A DNA stretch of 64,000 bases, from assembly GCA_002337145.1 (NCBI GenBank), contig DDFK01000001.1:1333501-1397500 (forward strand). Reading direction: 5' to 3'. Under the pieces are notes generated by a model, which worked only from the letters and a program-made list of their open reading frames with translations, did no database searches and was not told the DNA's origin. Source of the stretch: Chitinophagaceae bacterium UBA1930. GTDB taxonomy: Bacteria; Bacteroidota; Bacteroidia; Chitinophagales; Chitinophagaceae. Of this stretch, positions 8,044-16,854 are shown piece by piece. A program made the position numbers and the translations under genes. How positions within the stretch are numbered: position 1 is the stretch's first letter; each line of letters opens with the position of its first letter.

Positions 8044-10986
8044 TTATTTCAGCAAACCATCAAAAGTAATGGCTGCATAGTACAGGCCACCCAGCGTTGG
8101 TCCGCCAGCATATTGTATATAGTTGCTGTTGAAAATATTGGTGCCGCCAATTTTAATGGTTGCTTTCGATTCAGGTACACGGTAGGTAACCTGTGCATCG
8201 AAAGTGTTGATGGCAGCTACCTGACCAGTTACCAACGGGCTTTCCCATAAGAAAGACTGTTGCCATTTGTAGGCAATTGCAAAACCTACATTCTTTACAA
8301 TTTCACGGTTGCCAAAAGATAGGTTTGCAGAAAAATCGGGTGTGTTGAAACCGGTAACAAAAATATCGCTGCTGCTTTGTGCCTTTAATTTGTTGTAGCT
8401 GATATTGCCACCAATGGTGAATTTTTTATAAAAGTTGTAGGTTGTTCCAAAAGCAAAACCATAGTTGGTGTATTTGTTTTTTGCGTTGGTGTACACACGG
8501 TAACGATCCTGCCCCTTGCTTGCTGCATTGCCACCGCTGGCAGTTGTGGCATCACGGTTCCTGTCAACCATTGCTATTACGGCTGCATCGCTGCCAACTG
8601 TTTCGCCCTTGGGTACAAATACCTGTATCTGTCCCAGGAAGCCGTCGTAAGTATTGGTATAGGCATCAATATCGAGCACCAGTTTATTGTCCAGCAAAAC
8701 ACTTTTATAGCCCACTTCAAAAGAGTTGATTTTTTCGGGGCGTGCATTGGGTAGGTTGGCCACTTCCAATAGGTTCCTGTTGGCCAAAGCTGCCGCATCT
8801 GTATTGCCTGCGGCCTTTACTGCTGCATTGAAGTTTACAACGGATGCCTGTGTATAGCTATTGTCTAAATAACCCAGTCCATCATTAATGTATGAAAGGC
8901 TACCCACACGTTTTACACGTCCGTTGTTTACATAGCTCAATGCTTCAAACAACGCAGGGAAGCGGTAGCCCTGTTGATAGGTAACACGGAAGTTGTGCAC
9001 TTTCTTAACAGTATAAACAGCAGCAATACGCGGTGTGAATTTGCCCTGGAACTCTGGGTTGTAATCGTAGCGTAAAGAGCCCCATAGTTTCAATTTTTCT
9101 TCAAAGAATGTTTTGGTTACCTGTGCAAAGCCGCCAAACTTTTTGTAGTACACATTTTTGCCAAAGCTGCCATCGGGCAATGCCTTGTTCCTGTCTGCAA
9201 TAGGTCTTGAAAAATCAACGAAATTGTTTCCATCAGGAATGATTTCATAAATGCGTGCATCGCCACCTACCAGCAAGTCAACATATTTTACAGTCTTGGA
9301 TAAATCCCATTGGCCTTCCAAATGATACAAATTACTTTTCTGTATCAATGCAGCACCACCTGTAACAGGAGCATCGGGAATCAGGCTTGACTGTATGTCC
9401 CAGTTGTTAATGTGCCGTATGGTATTCTTCAAATCTTCAAATGCTTGTGTACCGGGCTCTACCCTGCCTTGGTCGGCAATCTTTCTTGCATAGTTGTTGG
9501 CTGCTGCAAGGTTAGCAGATGTCAACGCACCACCATTGGCCGATGCATAGGCAGTAAGTGCGTTTTTATACTTGGTGCCCCATGCACTGTTGCTTCCGCC
9601 ACTAGCCAAATCAAGGTTATCGGCCAAAGGTTTTACGTTATAGGAGTCGCCTGTATTTTCTTTCGAAATATAGGCACGTACCTGGAAATTATCCCCTTTT
9701 ACTTCAAGGCTATGGTTCTGTACAACCACATTGTCTAATTGGATTTTATTGCCTCTTTGAAACACGCCATCCATTTTTCCTATCCTATAACTATAAGCAA
9801 TTTCAACATGCTCACTAGGTCTAAAATGCAGGGCTGCATCAAACTTCAGGTTATCAACCGTAGGGCTTACCAGGTCTTTTTCCCAGTAACCGGTACGTGC
9901 CACAGTTAATGTTTGATTGGCATTGCCATTAATGGTTAAGCCTGTTACAGAAACGGTATTGCTGCCGGCAAGGGCATCATCACCATATTTGTTCCATCCG
10001 TCAAAAGCAGCATTGGCATCGCCATTCAATTCGGGAAAGGCAGGGTTTGCTGTTTTTAAATTGTTGGGGTTCTGGTCTTTTCTTGTATCGCTGAGCCAAT
10101 CCGTTCCACGCAAATAATCGAAGTTTACTTTAAATGCAAATTTGTTGTTGAATGCCTTTGCATAACGGAACGCAGTTTCGGTAAGGTTGCTTAAATCCCT
10201 GCCCGTACCACCAACATGGTTCAGTCCTGTTTTTTGATACAAACTTAAACCTTGATTGGTAAACGGACTTTTTGTAATGAGGTTTGCCATGCCGTTAATG
10301 GCGTTCATGCCATACAGTGCAGATGCTGCACCAGGTGTAATTTCAACGCTCTGTATATCCAGTTCCGTAGGACCAATGGCATTGCCCAAAGGCACACCCA
10401 ATGTTGCCGCCTGCATGTCAACCCCATCTACCAATTGCATGAAACGGAAGTTGTTGGGTATGTTGAAGCCCCTGGTATTGGGCACTTTAAAAGTTAGGCT
10501 GGATGTGGTCATCTGTACACCTTTCACGGTTTCCAGAGCATCGTAAAAACTTGGTGCCGGTGTTTCTTTAATGGCACGTATGTCCAGCTTTTCGATGGCT
10601 ACCGGCGATTTCAGTATGCTTTCCGAAACACGGGATGCGGTTACCACCACTTCGTTGCCCAGGTAGGCCTGTGTGGCCAACGCAACTTCCAATTGCGAGG
10701 AAAGGCTTTTCACTTCAAACTCCTGTGCCTTGAAACCGATAGAAGTAAATACTAGGGTGAAGGGGATTTTTGATTTTGTTCTTAGTTTAAAATCGCCAGT
10801 GGCATTCGTTACCGTACCGGCAACTGTACCTTTTATCTGTACGCTCACATCGGGTAGGGGTTCCTTTTTTTCGTTGGTTACCTTACCGGATATTTCGATA
10901 ACGGTATTATTGTCCTGTGCAAGAATGGATGTTGCCAAAAGTAGCAGTGGCAGTAAGTATAGAAATTGTTGGGTAATCTTTTTCAT
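8044..10986 (-). CDS. TonB-dependent receptor with carboxypeptidase-like N-domain
   Basis: This 980-residue outer-membrane active transporter has a signal peptide at 1-23 (ends TSILAQ) and a CarboxypepD_reg-like beta-sandwich at about 28-110 (GKVTNEKKEPLPDVSVQIKG). A plug domain follows at about 115-245 (LQSVEITPGAASALYGMNAI type, here DIQSVEITPGAASALYGMNA), then a 22-strand barrel. No SusD partner is next to it, so it is not a glycan SusC/D pair. Its 270-bp leader carries a copy of the 17-bp palindrome otherwise found at sulfate-assimilation and methionine genes. That points to uptake of a sulfur compound, or a cofactor needed when sulfur is short. The ligand itself is unknown. Confidence 0.92.
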   Translation of the reverse strand: MKKITQQFLYLLPLLLLATSILAQDNNTVIEISGKVTNEKKEPLPDVSVQIKGTVAGTVTNATGDFKLRTKSKIPFTLVFTSIGFKAQEFEVKSLSSQLEVALATQAYLGNEVVVTASRVSESILKSPVAIEKLDIRAIKETPAPSFYDALETVKGVQMTTSSLTFKVPNTRGFNIPNNFRFMQLVDGVDMQAATLGVPLGNAIGPTELDIQSVEITPGAASALYGMNAINGMANLITKSPFTNQGLSLYQKTGLNHVGGTGRDLSNLTETAFRYAKAFNNKFAFKVNFDYLRGTDWLSDTRKDQNPNNLKTANPAFPELNGDANAAFDGWNKYGDDALAGSNTVSVTGLTINGNANQTLTVARTGYWEKDLVSPTVDNLKFDAALHFRPSEHVEIAYSYRIGKMDGVFQRGNKIQLDNVVVQNHSLEVKGDNFQVRAYISKENTGDSYNVKPLADNLDLASGGSNSAWGTKYKNALTAYASANGGALTSANLAAANNYARKIADQGRVEPGTQAFEDLKNTIRHINNWDIQSSLIPDAPVTGGAALIQKSNLYHLEGQWDLSKTVKYVDLLVGGDARIYEIIPDGNNFVDFSRPIADRNKALPDGSFGKNVYYKKFGGFAQVTKTFFEEKLKLWGSLRYDYNPEFQGKFTPRIAAVYTVKKVHNFRVTYQQGYRFPALFEALSYVNNGRVKRVGSLSYINDGLGYLDNSYTQASVVNFNAAVKAAGNTDAAALANRNLLEVANLPNARPEKINSFEVGYKSVLLDNKLVLDIDAYTNTYDGFLGQIQVFVPKGETVGSDAAVIAMVDRNRDATTASGGNAASKGQDRYRVYTNAKNKYTNYGFAFGTTYNFYKKFTIGGNISYNKLKAQSSSDIFVTGFNTPDFSANLSFGNREIVKNVGFAIAYKWQQSFLWESPLVTGQVAAINTFDAQVTYRVPESKATIKIGGTNIFNSNYIQYAGGPTLGGLYYAAITFDGLLK

Positions 10987-11015
10987 GATTGTATTGTAAA
11001 CAGTTATAATTTTTG

Positions 11016-11082
11016 GTAACGGGCAGCAAGGTCACTATTGGGCACCAGTTGCGTCGCACCCATGTGCAATAGAACGCTACCA
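11016..11082 (+). repeat. Dispersed repeat, GCGTCGCACCC family, copy 2
   Basis: Left end GTAACGGGC, core TTGCGTCGCACCCATGTGC at 11049-11067, then AGAACGCTACC. The copy sits in the long 5' leader of the TonB receptor, between the short leader reading frame and the receptor start. The gap 10987-11510 otherwise holds the palindrome at 11259, the leader frame at 11127 and copy 3. Confidence 0.8.
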
Positions 11083-11126
11083 GACAGCCACATTATAAAT
11101 AGCAACCTATAAGTTTTGTAATCAAC

Positions 11127-11228
11127 TCAACATCGGGCAGCATGAAATGGAAACAGCAACATAAGGTGGGAACTACTTTGTTGTACAGAAAATTGTTTGT
11201 TCGTTAATTGATCCGATTGTGCTTTCAT
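11127..11228 (-). CDS. Putative 33-residue leader peptide of the TonB receptor
   Basis: A short frame starts with ATG at 11228, about 30 bases downstream of the sulfur palindrome, and ends with Arg-Cys followed by TGA. The peptide begins MKAQSDQLTNKQF and ends LLFPFHAARC, so its last sense codon is a cysteine codon. It lies wholly inside the receptor's 5' leader. It is not cysteine-rich like the frames at 24669 and 26865, so a regulatory role is an inference from position only. Confidence 0.35.
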   Translation of the reverse strand: MKAQSDQLTNKQFSVQQSSSHLMLLFPFHAARC

Positions 11229-11258
11229 ATTGCAAATGTATGGATAAACTTTATTAGT

Positions 11259-11275
11259 CTACAAAATTAGTAGGG
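11259..11275 (-). promoter_or_regulatory. Sulfur palindrome S1 with -7 promoter element (TonB receptor)
   Basis: On the minus strand it reads CCCTACTAATTTTGTAG, matching the palindrome found at four other sulfur loci. It contains TAATTTTG (11262-11269), a good match to the Bacteroidota -7 element TAnnTTTG. I did not find a clean -33 TTTG at the usual distance. An operator overlapping a promoter suggests repression. The regulator gene is not in the window. Confidence 0.65.
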
Positions 11276-11410
11276 TTTTATTTTAAAAAAATATTTTCCT
11301 TTGTTTTACCAATGCTTGCGATTGTCAAGAAGTAAAGCTTGGCCTAATAAAACCTTACTACATTACACTTATTTGCTGTATCACGTTATTGACATTGCTT
11401 TACCATGCTG

Positions 11411-11476
11411 AACAACGCATTGGCGTACATGGGTGCGACGCCAGTAAAGTTGATGGTTGCACTGTTGTTGGCAACC
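11411..11476 (-). repeat. Dispersed repeat, GCGTCGCACCC family, copy 3
   Basis: On the minus strand: left end GGTTGCC, core TGGCGTCGCACCCATGTA, then CGCCA. TGGCG and CGCCA can pair, giving a hairpin whose loop is the conserved core. It lies just downstream of the stop codon of the siroheme synthase/TauE gene. Confidence 0.8.
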
Positions 11477-11510
11477 AAAGAAAAAATGTGATGTGTGAAG
11501 ATTGCAGTTG

Positions 11511-13022
11511 TTACAGTTTGCCGATTACTTTGTACAGGGTGAATATGCTTGTAGCAATAACAAGTACACCAACCGAAAGATAGGTTGTTTTAATGGGCAG
11601 CCTGCCTACAAGCCTTGCTGCTATTGGGCCGGCAACAACGCCACCCATAATAAGCCCCAGCACATCCATAATGGGCAAATGCTTTAGCAGTATAAAAAAT
11701 GTAATGGCACTTGCCAGTACCACAAAAAATTCGGCCAGGCAAACCGAGCCAATAACATAGCGGGGGCTTCGTCTTTTTGCAATCAATGTGCTTGTTACCA
11801 ATGCACCCCAGCCACCACCTGCAAATGCATCCATTAACCCACCAACAGTTGCCAACCAGCCTGCACGTTTTACCTTATCGCTCTGGCTTTTTTTCTTGTA
11901 GGCTTTACGGATAATGAAATAACCCAGATAGCAAGTATATATAGATAGCGGAATGCGTACCCAAGAAAAATTTTTGTCGTGTGCCCATACGGCCAAAGCC
12001 GCACCAGCAATGGCACCAATAATGCCGGGCCATACCAATGTGCCAAATAGTTTTTTGTTGATGTTGCCAAAACGGTGGTGGCTGAAACCCGCAACACCAC
12101 TGGAGAAAACCCTGGCAGAGTGAACACGGCTACTAACGATTGCTGGCGGCACACCAATAGCCAGTAAGAAGGTAGTTGATATAGTACCATAACCCATGCC
12201 CATTGACCCATCAACCATTTGTGCAAGAAAGCCAGTAAGTAGCATAAGTAAGAAAGTATGCGTATCAATGGTGTTAATGATAGCTTTCCCATTATCTAAC
12301 AAAGTACCAAAAGGCACATACGATAACAGTGCATGCGAAACCAGTATCACTACAAAACCCAGTAAACTCCACAACACAATTCTTGGCCACTTTTTCTGTT
12401 CATCTCTTGATGTTACTTGCAGATTGGACTGTTTTGATACCAGCACTTTTGTGAGTTCGTTCAATTGTTTAACTTTCTCATCAAAATCACCACTGATATT
12501 GTTGCGTATAGATTGCATGTTGTTGAGCACATCATCCAATTCGTTTGGTATCAAATCTGTAATAACTTCTTTAACACGTTTGGCAATGGTGGGCGATTTA
12601 CCATTGGTAGATATAGCAATTTTGAGGTTGCCTTTTCTTACGATGGAGCTTAAATAGAAATCGCATAGCTCGGGCTTGTCTGCCGCATTTACCAAAATAC
12701 CCTTGCTTCTTGCATCGGCAACTATCTGTGTACTTATTGCAGTATCGTTAATTGCTATAACCGCTATATCAATATTGTCAAAATCATCAATGCTGTAAGG
12801 CTTTTGTATAAGCTGTATATTAGGATATTCTTTAGCAAGCAGTTGAATGTTGCTGCTGATTTCTTTTGCTACCAGTTTGATATTTGTTGCAGGCGAGTTA
12901 TTGATAACTGCCTGGAGTTTCTCCATGCCAACATGACCACCGCCTACAATAAGTAAGCGTAGGTTTTCAAGTTTCAAGAAAACGGGGAAAAGCTGATTAC
13001 TTTCCACTGAAGTAGTTGACAT
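11511..13022 (-). CDS. Fused siroheme synthase (CysG N-type) / TauE-SafE (TSUP) transporter
   Basis: This 503-residue protein joins two families. Residues about 10-205 match precorrin-2 dehydrogenase/sirohydrochlorin ferrochelatase: Rossmann motif LLIVGGGHVGMEK, then AADKPELCDFYL and LKIAISTNGKSPT. This enzyme oxidises precorrin-2 and inserts iron to give siroheme, the cofactor of sulfite reductase. Residues about 225-503 are a TSUP membrane protein with two similar halves (VDGSMGMGYGTIST; MDAFAGGGWGALVTS), as in exporters or importers of sulfite, sulfate and sulfonates. It is the last gene of the minus-strand sulfur cluster, 41 bp after hemB. No separate sulfate permease is in the window, so the TSUP half could move sulfate or sulfite; direction is unknown. 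Confidence 0.88.
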   Translation of the reverse strand: MSTTSVESNQLFPVFLKLENLRLLIVGGGHVGMEKLQAVINNSPATNIKLVAKEISSNIQLLAKEYPNIQLIQKPYSIDDFDNIDIAVIAINDTAISTQIVADARSKGILVNAADKPELCDFYLSSIVRKGNLKIAISTNGKSPTIAKRVKEVITDLIPNELDDVLNNMQSIRNNISGDFDEKVKQLNELTKVLVSKQSNLQVTSRDEQKKWPRIVLWSLLGFVVILVSHALLSYVPFGTLLDNGKAIINTIDTHTFLLMLLTGFLAQMVDGSMGMGYGTISTTFLLAIGVPPAIVSSRVHSARVFSSGVAGFSHHRFGNINKKLFGTLVWPGIIGAIAGAALAVWAHDKNFSWVRIPLSIYTCYLGYFIIRKAYKKKSQSDKVKRAGWLATVGGLMDAFAGGGWGALVTSTLIAKRRSPRYVIGSVCLAEFFVVLASAITFFILLKHLPIMDVLGLIMGGVVAGPIAARLVGRLPIKTTYLSVGVLVIATSIFTLYKVIGKL

Positions 13023-13042
13023 AGTGTGCGAATATACAATAC

Positions 13043-13059
13043 CCTACTAATTTAGAAGA
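13043..13059. promoter_or_regulatory. Sulfur palindrome S2 (siroheme synthase/TauE gene)
   Basis: The plus strand reads CCTACTAATTTAGAAGA, one base off symmetry in the right arm. It lies in the 41-bp gap between hemB and the siroheme synthase/TauE gene, 20 bases before that ATG. On the minus strand it contains TAAATTAG, a weak -7-like element, so it may be an internal promoter/operator. Confidence 0.6.
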
Positions 13060-13063
13060 CTAA

Positions 13064-14059
13064 TTAATACATAATTTTCTCTATCCATTCTTTTGCGTTT
13101 CTGGAAGCATAGGAAATGATCATGTTGGCACCACTACGCGTTAATGCCGTCCACACTTCGGTATGTGCAGCTTCACGCTGCATAAAGCCTTGTTGCACCA
13201 TTGCTTCAATAGCTGCATACTCACCGCTTACATGATAAGCAGCTAAAGGTTTTAAAGTTTGTTGTTTCAGAGCAGCAATAATATCTGTATACAAACCCGC
13301 AGGTTTTACCATTAAAATATCTGCACCTTGTTGTGCATCACGCAGGCTGCTTGCAATGGCATCATTGATATTGAAAGGTGAAATCTGGTAACTCTTTCTA
13401 TTTTGAATACCATGTGTATTGGGTGCCGAATTACATGCATCGCGGAAAGGGCCGTATAGTTGTGATGAGAATTTTGCAGCATAACTCATAATGCTTACAT
13501 CATCAAAGTTCAGGGCATTCAATATATTTCGTATGGCTGCAATACGACCGTCCATCATATCGCTTGGTGCTATACAGTCGCTACCGGCATTGGCCAGTTC
13601 AGCAGCGTATTTGCTTAATACATCAACCGTTTTATTATTGAGCAATTTTGAATGGTCGTTATTTAAGATACCGCAATGCCCATGTGTGGTGTAACTGCAC
13701 AAACAAACATCTGTTGCTAACCAAATATCGTTTCCAAAGTTTTCTTTAATTGCTTTTACGACATTGGCAGCAAATGAAAAATTGAAATTGTTGGCTACTT
13801 TATTTGCAGGAACGGGAAACAATAAAAATTTACTTATACCATTTTGTAGATCATTTTCAATGGTATGCAGAACAGAATTGATGGTTTCTGATTGAACACC
13901 ATGTAAGCCATTCAATGCTACTGGTTCATGCAATACTTCATTTACAAACAATGGCTGAATAAAGCTCTTATATGAAAGATGCACAGTAGCCGTCAATTCA
14001 CGTATATGTGCATCTGTACGCAGCCTGCGTTGCGTAAGCGGGTAGTTTATTTTTTCCAT
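13064..14059 (-). CDS. hemB: Porphobilinogen synthase (delta-aminolevulinate dehydratase)
   Basis: The 331-residue enzyme condenses two 5-aminolevulinates into porphobilinogen in the cytoplasm. The zinc-type cysteine cluster DVCLCSYTTHGHCG is present. Both active-site lysine regions are also there: GPFRDACNSAP...NRKSYQ and the Schiff-base segment ILMVKPAG. The start overlaps the end of hemCD by 13 bases, so translation is probably coupled. Placed among sulfite-reductase genes, it likely feeds siroheme synthesis. Confidence 0.93.
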   Translation of the reverse strand: MEKINYPLTQRRLRTDAHIRELTATVHLSYKSFIQPLFVNEVLHEPVALNGLHGVQSETINSVLHTIENDLQNGISKFLLFPVPANKVANNFNFSFAANVVKAIKENFGNDIWLATDVCLCSYTTHGHCGILNNDHSKLLNNKTVDVLSKYAAELANAGSDCIAPSDMMDGRIAAIRNILNALNFDDVSIMSYAAKFSSQLYGPFRDACNSAPNTHGIQNRKSYQISPFNINDAIASSLRDAQQGADILMVKPAGLYTDIIAALKQQTLKPLAAYHVSGEYAAIEAMVQQGFMQREAAHTEVWTALTRSGANMIISYASRNAKEWIEKIMY

Positions 14060-15546
14060 TGGATGAATGATTTAATATTGGGAAATACAACTGGGTTGAT
14101 ACCTGCTTCCTTTAATAGTGTTGCTGTTTCGCCAGATGGGCAGCAATGCACAATATCTTCTTTAATGATTGATTGATATTGTTGGTACTGATAAAAGCTT
14201 GTCCAGAAAATAGTATTTGCATTTGCTATTGTATGTTGCGTTGCTTCCGCTGCCTGCATCAACAGTTTATAAGAAGCAATAGCCTGCCAACCTTTCTTCT
14301 TCCAACTGGTTGCCCCTTGTTCGCTTGTTAGGATGCAGATATTTTGTTGATCAATTTTTATCAACGGCATTTGCCAGGCTTTTTGTAGAAACTCCAAACC
14401 AAATGCATCACCGCAACCCGCAACCCAAATGTGCTGCTTTGCCAATTGGAACCAGGTTTTTGTACCTGCAGCCCAAATATTCTTTGTCTGCAGTTGATGA
14501 ATCAACTGTTCATTGTTCACCGCTTTATAATTGGCTATGTACACAGTAGCCTGTTCAATATGTATCGGTTCATCAAAATAATGATACGAAAAAAAACTGC
14601 CCATATAATCTGTAGTGCTAAACAAGGTTGGGTCTTTTTCTATAGTTGGCAAACTGTACCAATTAGAAAATGCTGCTCCTTTTTCATTTGTCCCTGCAGC
14701 ATATACCACTGTTTTATCAGTATCATATTCAATAGTTGTAACGCCAAATTTTTGCAGGCAGCCGGTACCGTAAGTCAATGCTACTTTTTTTTCTGTAATA
14801 CAATCCTGCATGAGCTTTGGATTGTTGATTGCTTCAATCACTTTTATTGCATTGCTGTTTGAATGATGGGCTTCTGCAACAATCGCTCCTTGGCAAGGTG
14901 CGGGTACGCATTCAATTAATGGAAGGAACATCAATTTTTTATCTGCCAATAATGCTTTGATTGAACCAGCATCCTGTTTACTATCCAGCAACCTGTTGAT
15001 GCCTGCTGTTGCCAAAATGATGGCATCGTATTCGCCTGCATCCAGTTTACGCAAGCGTGTGTCTACATTACCACGGATGATTTTTGTTTCAATAGAAAAA
15101 TCATTACTCCATTGTGGCAATGCTTTTCTCAAAAAACCGATGGCCATTTCTTCCCTTCGTGGGGAACAGGTACCGATGATAATCGTTTGCCCTTGTTTGA
15201 TCTTTTCTTCTACTGTTGCATTAAAGATGGCAACATCCCTGGTATCGTCCCTTTCAACAATGGCAAATGTATTGTCACCAAAAAAATGGCTGCCGCTCAT
15301 GTCTTTTAATGAATGCACGGCTATATCTGCTTCTCCATTTTGTAATGCATCAAAAATATCTTGTGTAAAAAAATCGGAGCCTTCAACAGTTTGTAAGGGA
15401 ATGTTCTGCAACTGGTCGCCACGGCTTTCCCTTGGCAACAGTTCCACTTGTATATCAGGAAAAACAGCTTCTATTTTACGCTTCGTCTTCTCCATCTGCA
15501 ACAGTGATAGCCTCGATGCCCTGCCTGTTATGCGTATCTTTTCCAT
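14047..15546 (-). CDS. HemC-HemD fusion: hydroxymethylbilane synthase / uroporphyrinogen-III synthase
   Basis: At 499 residues, about 1-300 match HemC: RITGRASRLSLLQ, HSLKDM (with the catalytic Asp, residue 82), a GTCSPRR arginine motif, PCQGAI and the dipyrromethane-binding Cys263 in GTGCLQKFG. The remaining roughly 190 residues resemble a diverged HemD, best seen near the C-terminus (CPSGETATLLKEAGINPVVFP). Together these would turn porphobilinogen into uroporphyrinogen III. The start overlaps the aminolevulinate synthase gene by 71 bases, an unusually long overlap. HemD is naturally poorly conserved, so the second half is less certain than the first. Confidence 0.82.
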   Translation of the reverse strand: MEKIRITGRASRLSLLQMEKTKRKIEAVFPDIQVELLPRESRGDQLQNIPLQTVEGSDFFTQDIFDALQNGEADIAVHSLKDMSGSHFFGDNTFAIVERDDTRDVAIFNATVEEKIKQGQTIIIGTCSPRREEMAIGFLRKALPQWSNDFSIETKIIRGNVDTRLRKLDAGEYDAIILATAGINRLLDSKQDAGSIKALLADKKLMFLPLIECVPAPCQGAIVAEAHHSNSNAIKVIEAINNPKLMQDCITEKKVALTYGTGCLQKFGVTTIEYDTDKTVVYAAGTNEKGAAFSNWYSLPTIEKDPTLFSTTDYMGSFFSYHYFDEPIHIEQATVYIANYKAVNNEQLIHQLQTKNIWAAGTKTWFQLAKQHIWVAGCGDAFGLEFLQKAWQMPLIKIDQQNICILTSEQGATSWKKKGWQAIASYKLLMQAAEATQHTIANANTIFWTSFYQYQQYQSIIKEDIVHCCPSGETATLLKEAGINPVVFPNIKSFIQWKK

Positions 15547-16735
15547 ACAGCAATTTTTTGAGGCTATACGCCAAGTGATGAATATGTTTCGGTTGGTGTT
15601 TTGCCGTTACAATAATGCGTAAACACTCTTCCCCTTTAGCTACAGTAGGGAAATTGATCGGTTGAAGATATACGCCTTGCAATTGCAAGAGACCATCTGC
15701 CAATTGCTTGCAACGTTTTGCCTCGCCAATATGTATGCGGGTTATATGCGATTGATTGGGTGTATATGCAACACCGTTTTCATGTAACACATTCCTCAAT
15801 AAAATAACATTGTCATGAAACGCTTTGCGATACAATGCATTTTGTTGAATGAGCTGGATGCTCTTGTTTGCAGCGGCACAAATGGCTGGTGGCAATGATG
15901 TAGTAAAGATGAAACCGCTGCCAAAGCTCCTGATAAAATCAATAACCGTTTTTGATGCGGCAATATAACCACCAAAAACACCAATGGCTTTTGATAAAGT
16001 GCCGTTTACAATATCAACTTCTTCTTGCAAGCTTTCTTGTTCAAAAATGCCTGCACCTGTTGGGCCATATAAACCAACTGCATGTACTTCGTCTACATAA
16101 GTCAATGCATTGTATTGCTTGGCCAGTGCTATGATTTCTTTTGCGTTGGCAATGGTGCCGGCCATGGAGTACACAGATTCGAATACAATTATTTTAGGCT
16201 GGCTGTAGGGAATGCTTTGCAGTATTTCTTCCAGCTGTTGTACATCGTTGTGCCTATAAATTTTCTTTTCGTTGCCTGCGGCTTTCATGCCTTCGATAAT
16301 GCTTGCATGATTGTATTCATCCGAAATAAAAACAAGCCCATTAATATGTTTACCCAAAGTTTGCAGTGTACTTGCATTGGCCTGGTACGCCCCATTGAAC
16401 AGCAATGCGGCTTCTTTTTTGTGCCAGGCAGCCAATGTGTTTTCGAGTTCTATATGATGGATAGTGGTGCCCGAAATATTTCTTGTGCCGCTGCTGCCTG
16501 TGCCACTTCTGTGCGAAACAAAACTCAACTTGGCTATTACATCTTCGTGTGTACTCATGCATAGGTAGTCGTTGCTGCACCAGTTGATGGCGGAGCGCTG
16601 GACACCTTCGTTGTTCTTGTAGTAGAAGTTGGGAAAGTGCTGTGCACTTTTGTTTACTTCCAAAAAATGGCGGTAGGAACCTTGTTGCTTAAGGCTATCC
16701 AGTTTCTGTTGAAGTATGTTGTTGTAGTTGATCAT
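15476..16735 (-). CDS. 5-aminolevulinate synthase (C4 pathway)
   Basis: This 419-residue PLP enzyme of the alpha-oxoamine synthase family closely follows alphaproteobacterial/mitochondrial ALAS rather than KBL or BioF. Landmarks are NWCSNDYLCM (53-60), GTRNISGT (83-90), EYNHASIIEGM (140-150), FESVYSMAG, DEVHAVGLYGP (215-225) and the PLP-binding GTLSKAIG with Lys249. It makes 5-aminolevulinate from glycine and succinyl-CoA. Bacteroidota normally use glutamyl-tRNA reductase, so this is probably acquired. It heads the hem genes that follow in the same direction and so supplies a dedicated siroheme branch. Assignment as ALAS rather than another family member rests on these motifs and the hem context. 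Confidence 0.86.
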   Translation of the reverse strand: MINYNNILQQKLDSLKQQGSYRHFLEVNKSAQHFPNFYYKNNEGVQRSAINWCSNDYLCMSTHEDVIAKLSFVSHRSGTGSSGTRNISGTTIHHIELENTLAAWHKKEAALLFNGAYQANASTLQTLGKHINGLVFISDEYNHASIIEGMKAAGNEKKIYRHNDVQQLEEILQSIPYSQPKIIVFESVYSMAGTIANAKEIIALAKQYNALTYVDEVHAVGLYGPTGAGIFEQESLQEEVDIVNGTLSKAIGVFGGYIAASKTVIDFIRSFGSGFIFTTSLPPAICAAANKSIQLIQQNALYRKAFHDNVILLRNVLHENGVAYTPNQSHITRIHIGEAKRCKQLADGLLQLQGVYLQPINFPTVAKGEECLRIIVTAKHQPKHIHHLAYSLKKLLYGKDTHNRQGIEAITVADGEDEA

Positions 16736-16750
16736 TTTGTTTTGTTTTTG

Positions 16751-16822
16751 GGGACACGGATTACACGGTTTGGATGGATACCCACTGATTTATTTTGCTT
16801 TGCAAAATGGTTGGATTTTTAT
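16751..16822 (+). repeat. Dispersed repeat, ACACGGATTACACGG family, copy 1
   Basis: It starts GACACGGATTACACGG, continues CACTGATTTAT and contains the hairpin ATTTTGC-TTT-GCAAAAT. A second copy at 63738-63806 shares the order of motifs but has a different hairpin stem. Both lie immediately upstream of a minus-strand gene for a PLP enzyme. Confidence 0.6.
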
Positions 16823-16854
16823 GCTTTGCATTAAGTCCAATTATGTTTTGTTGT

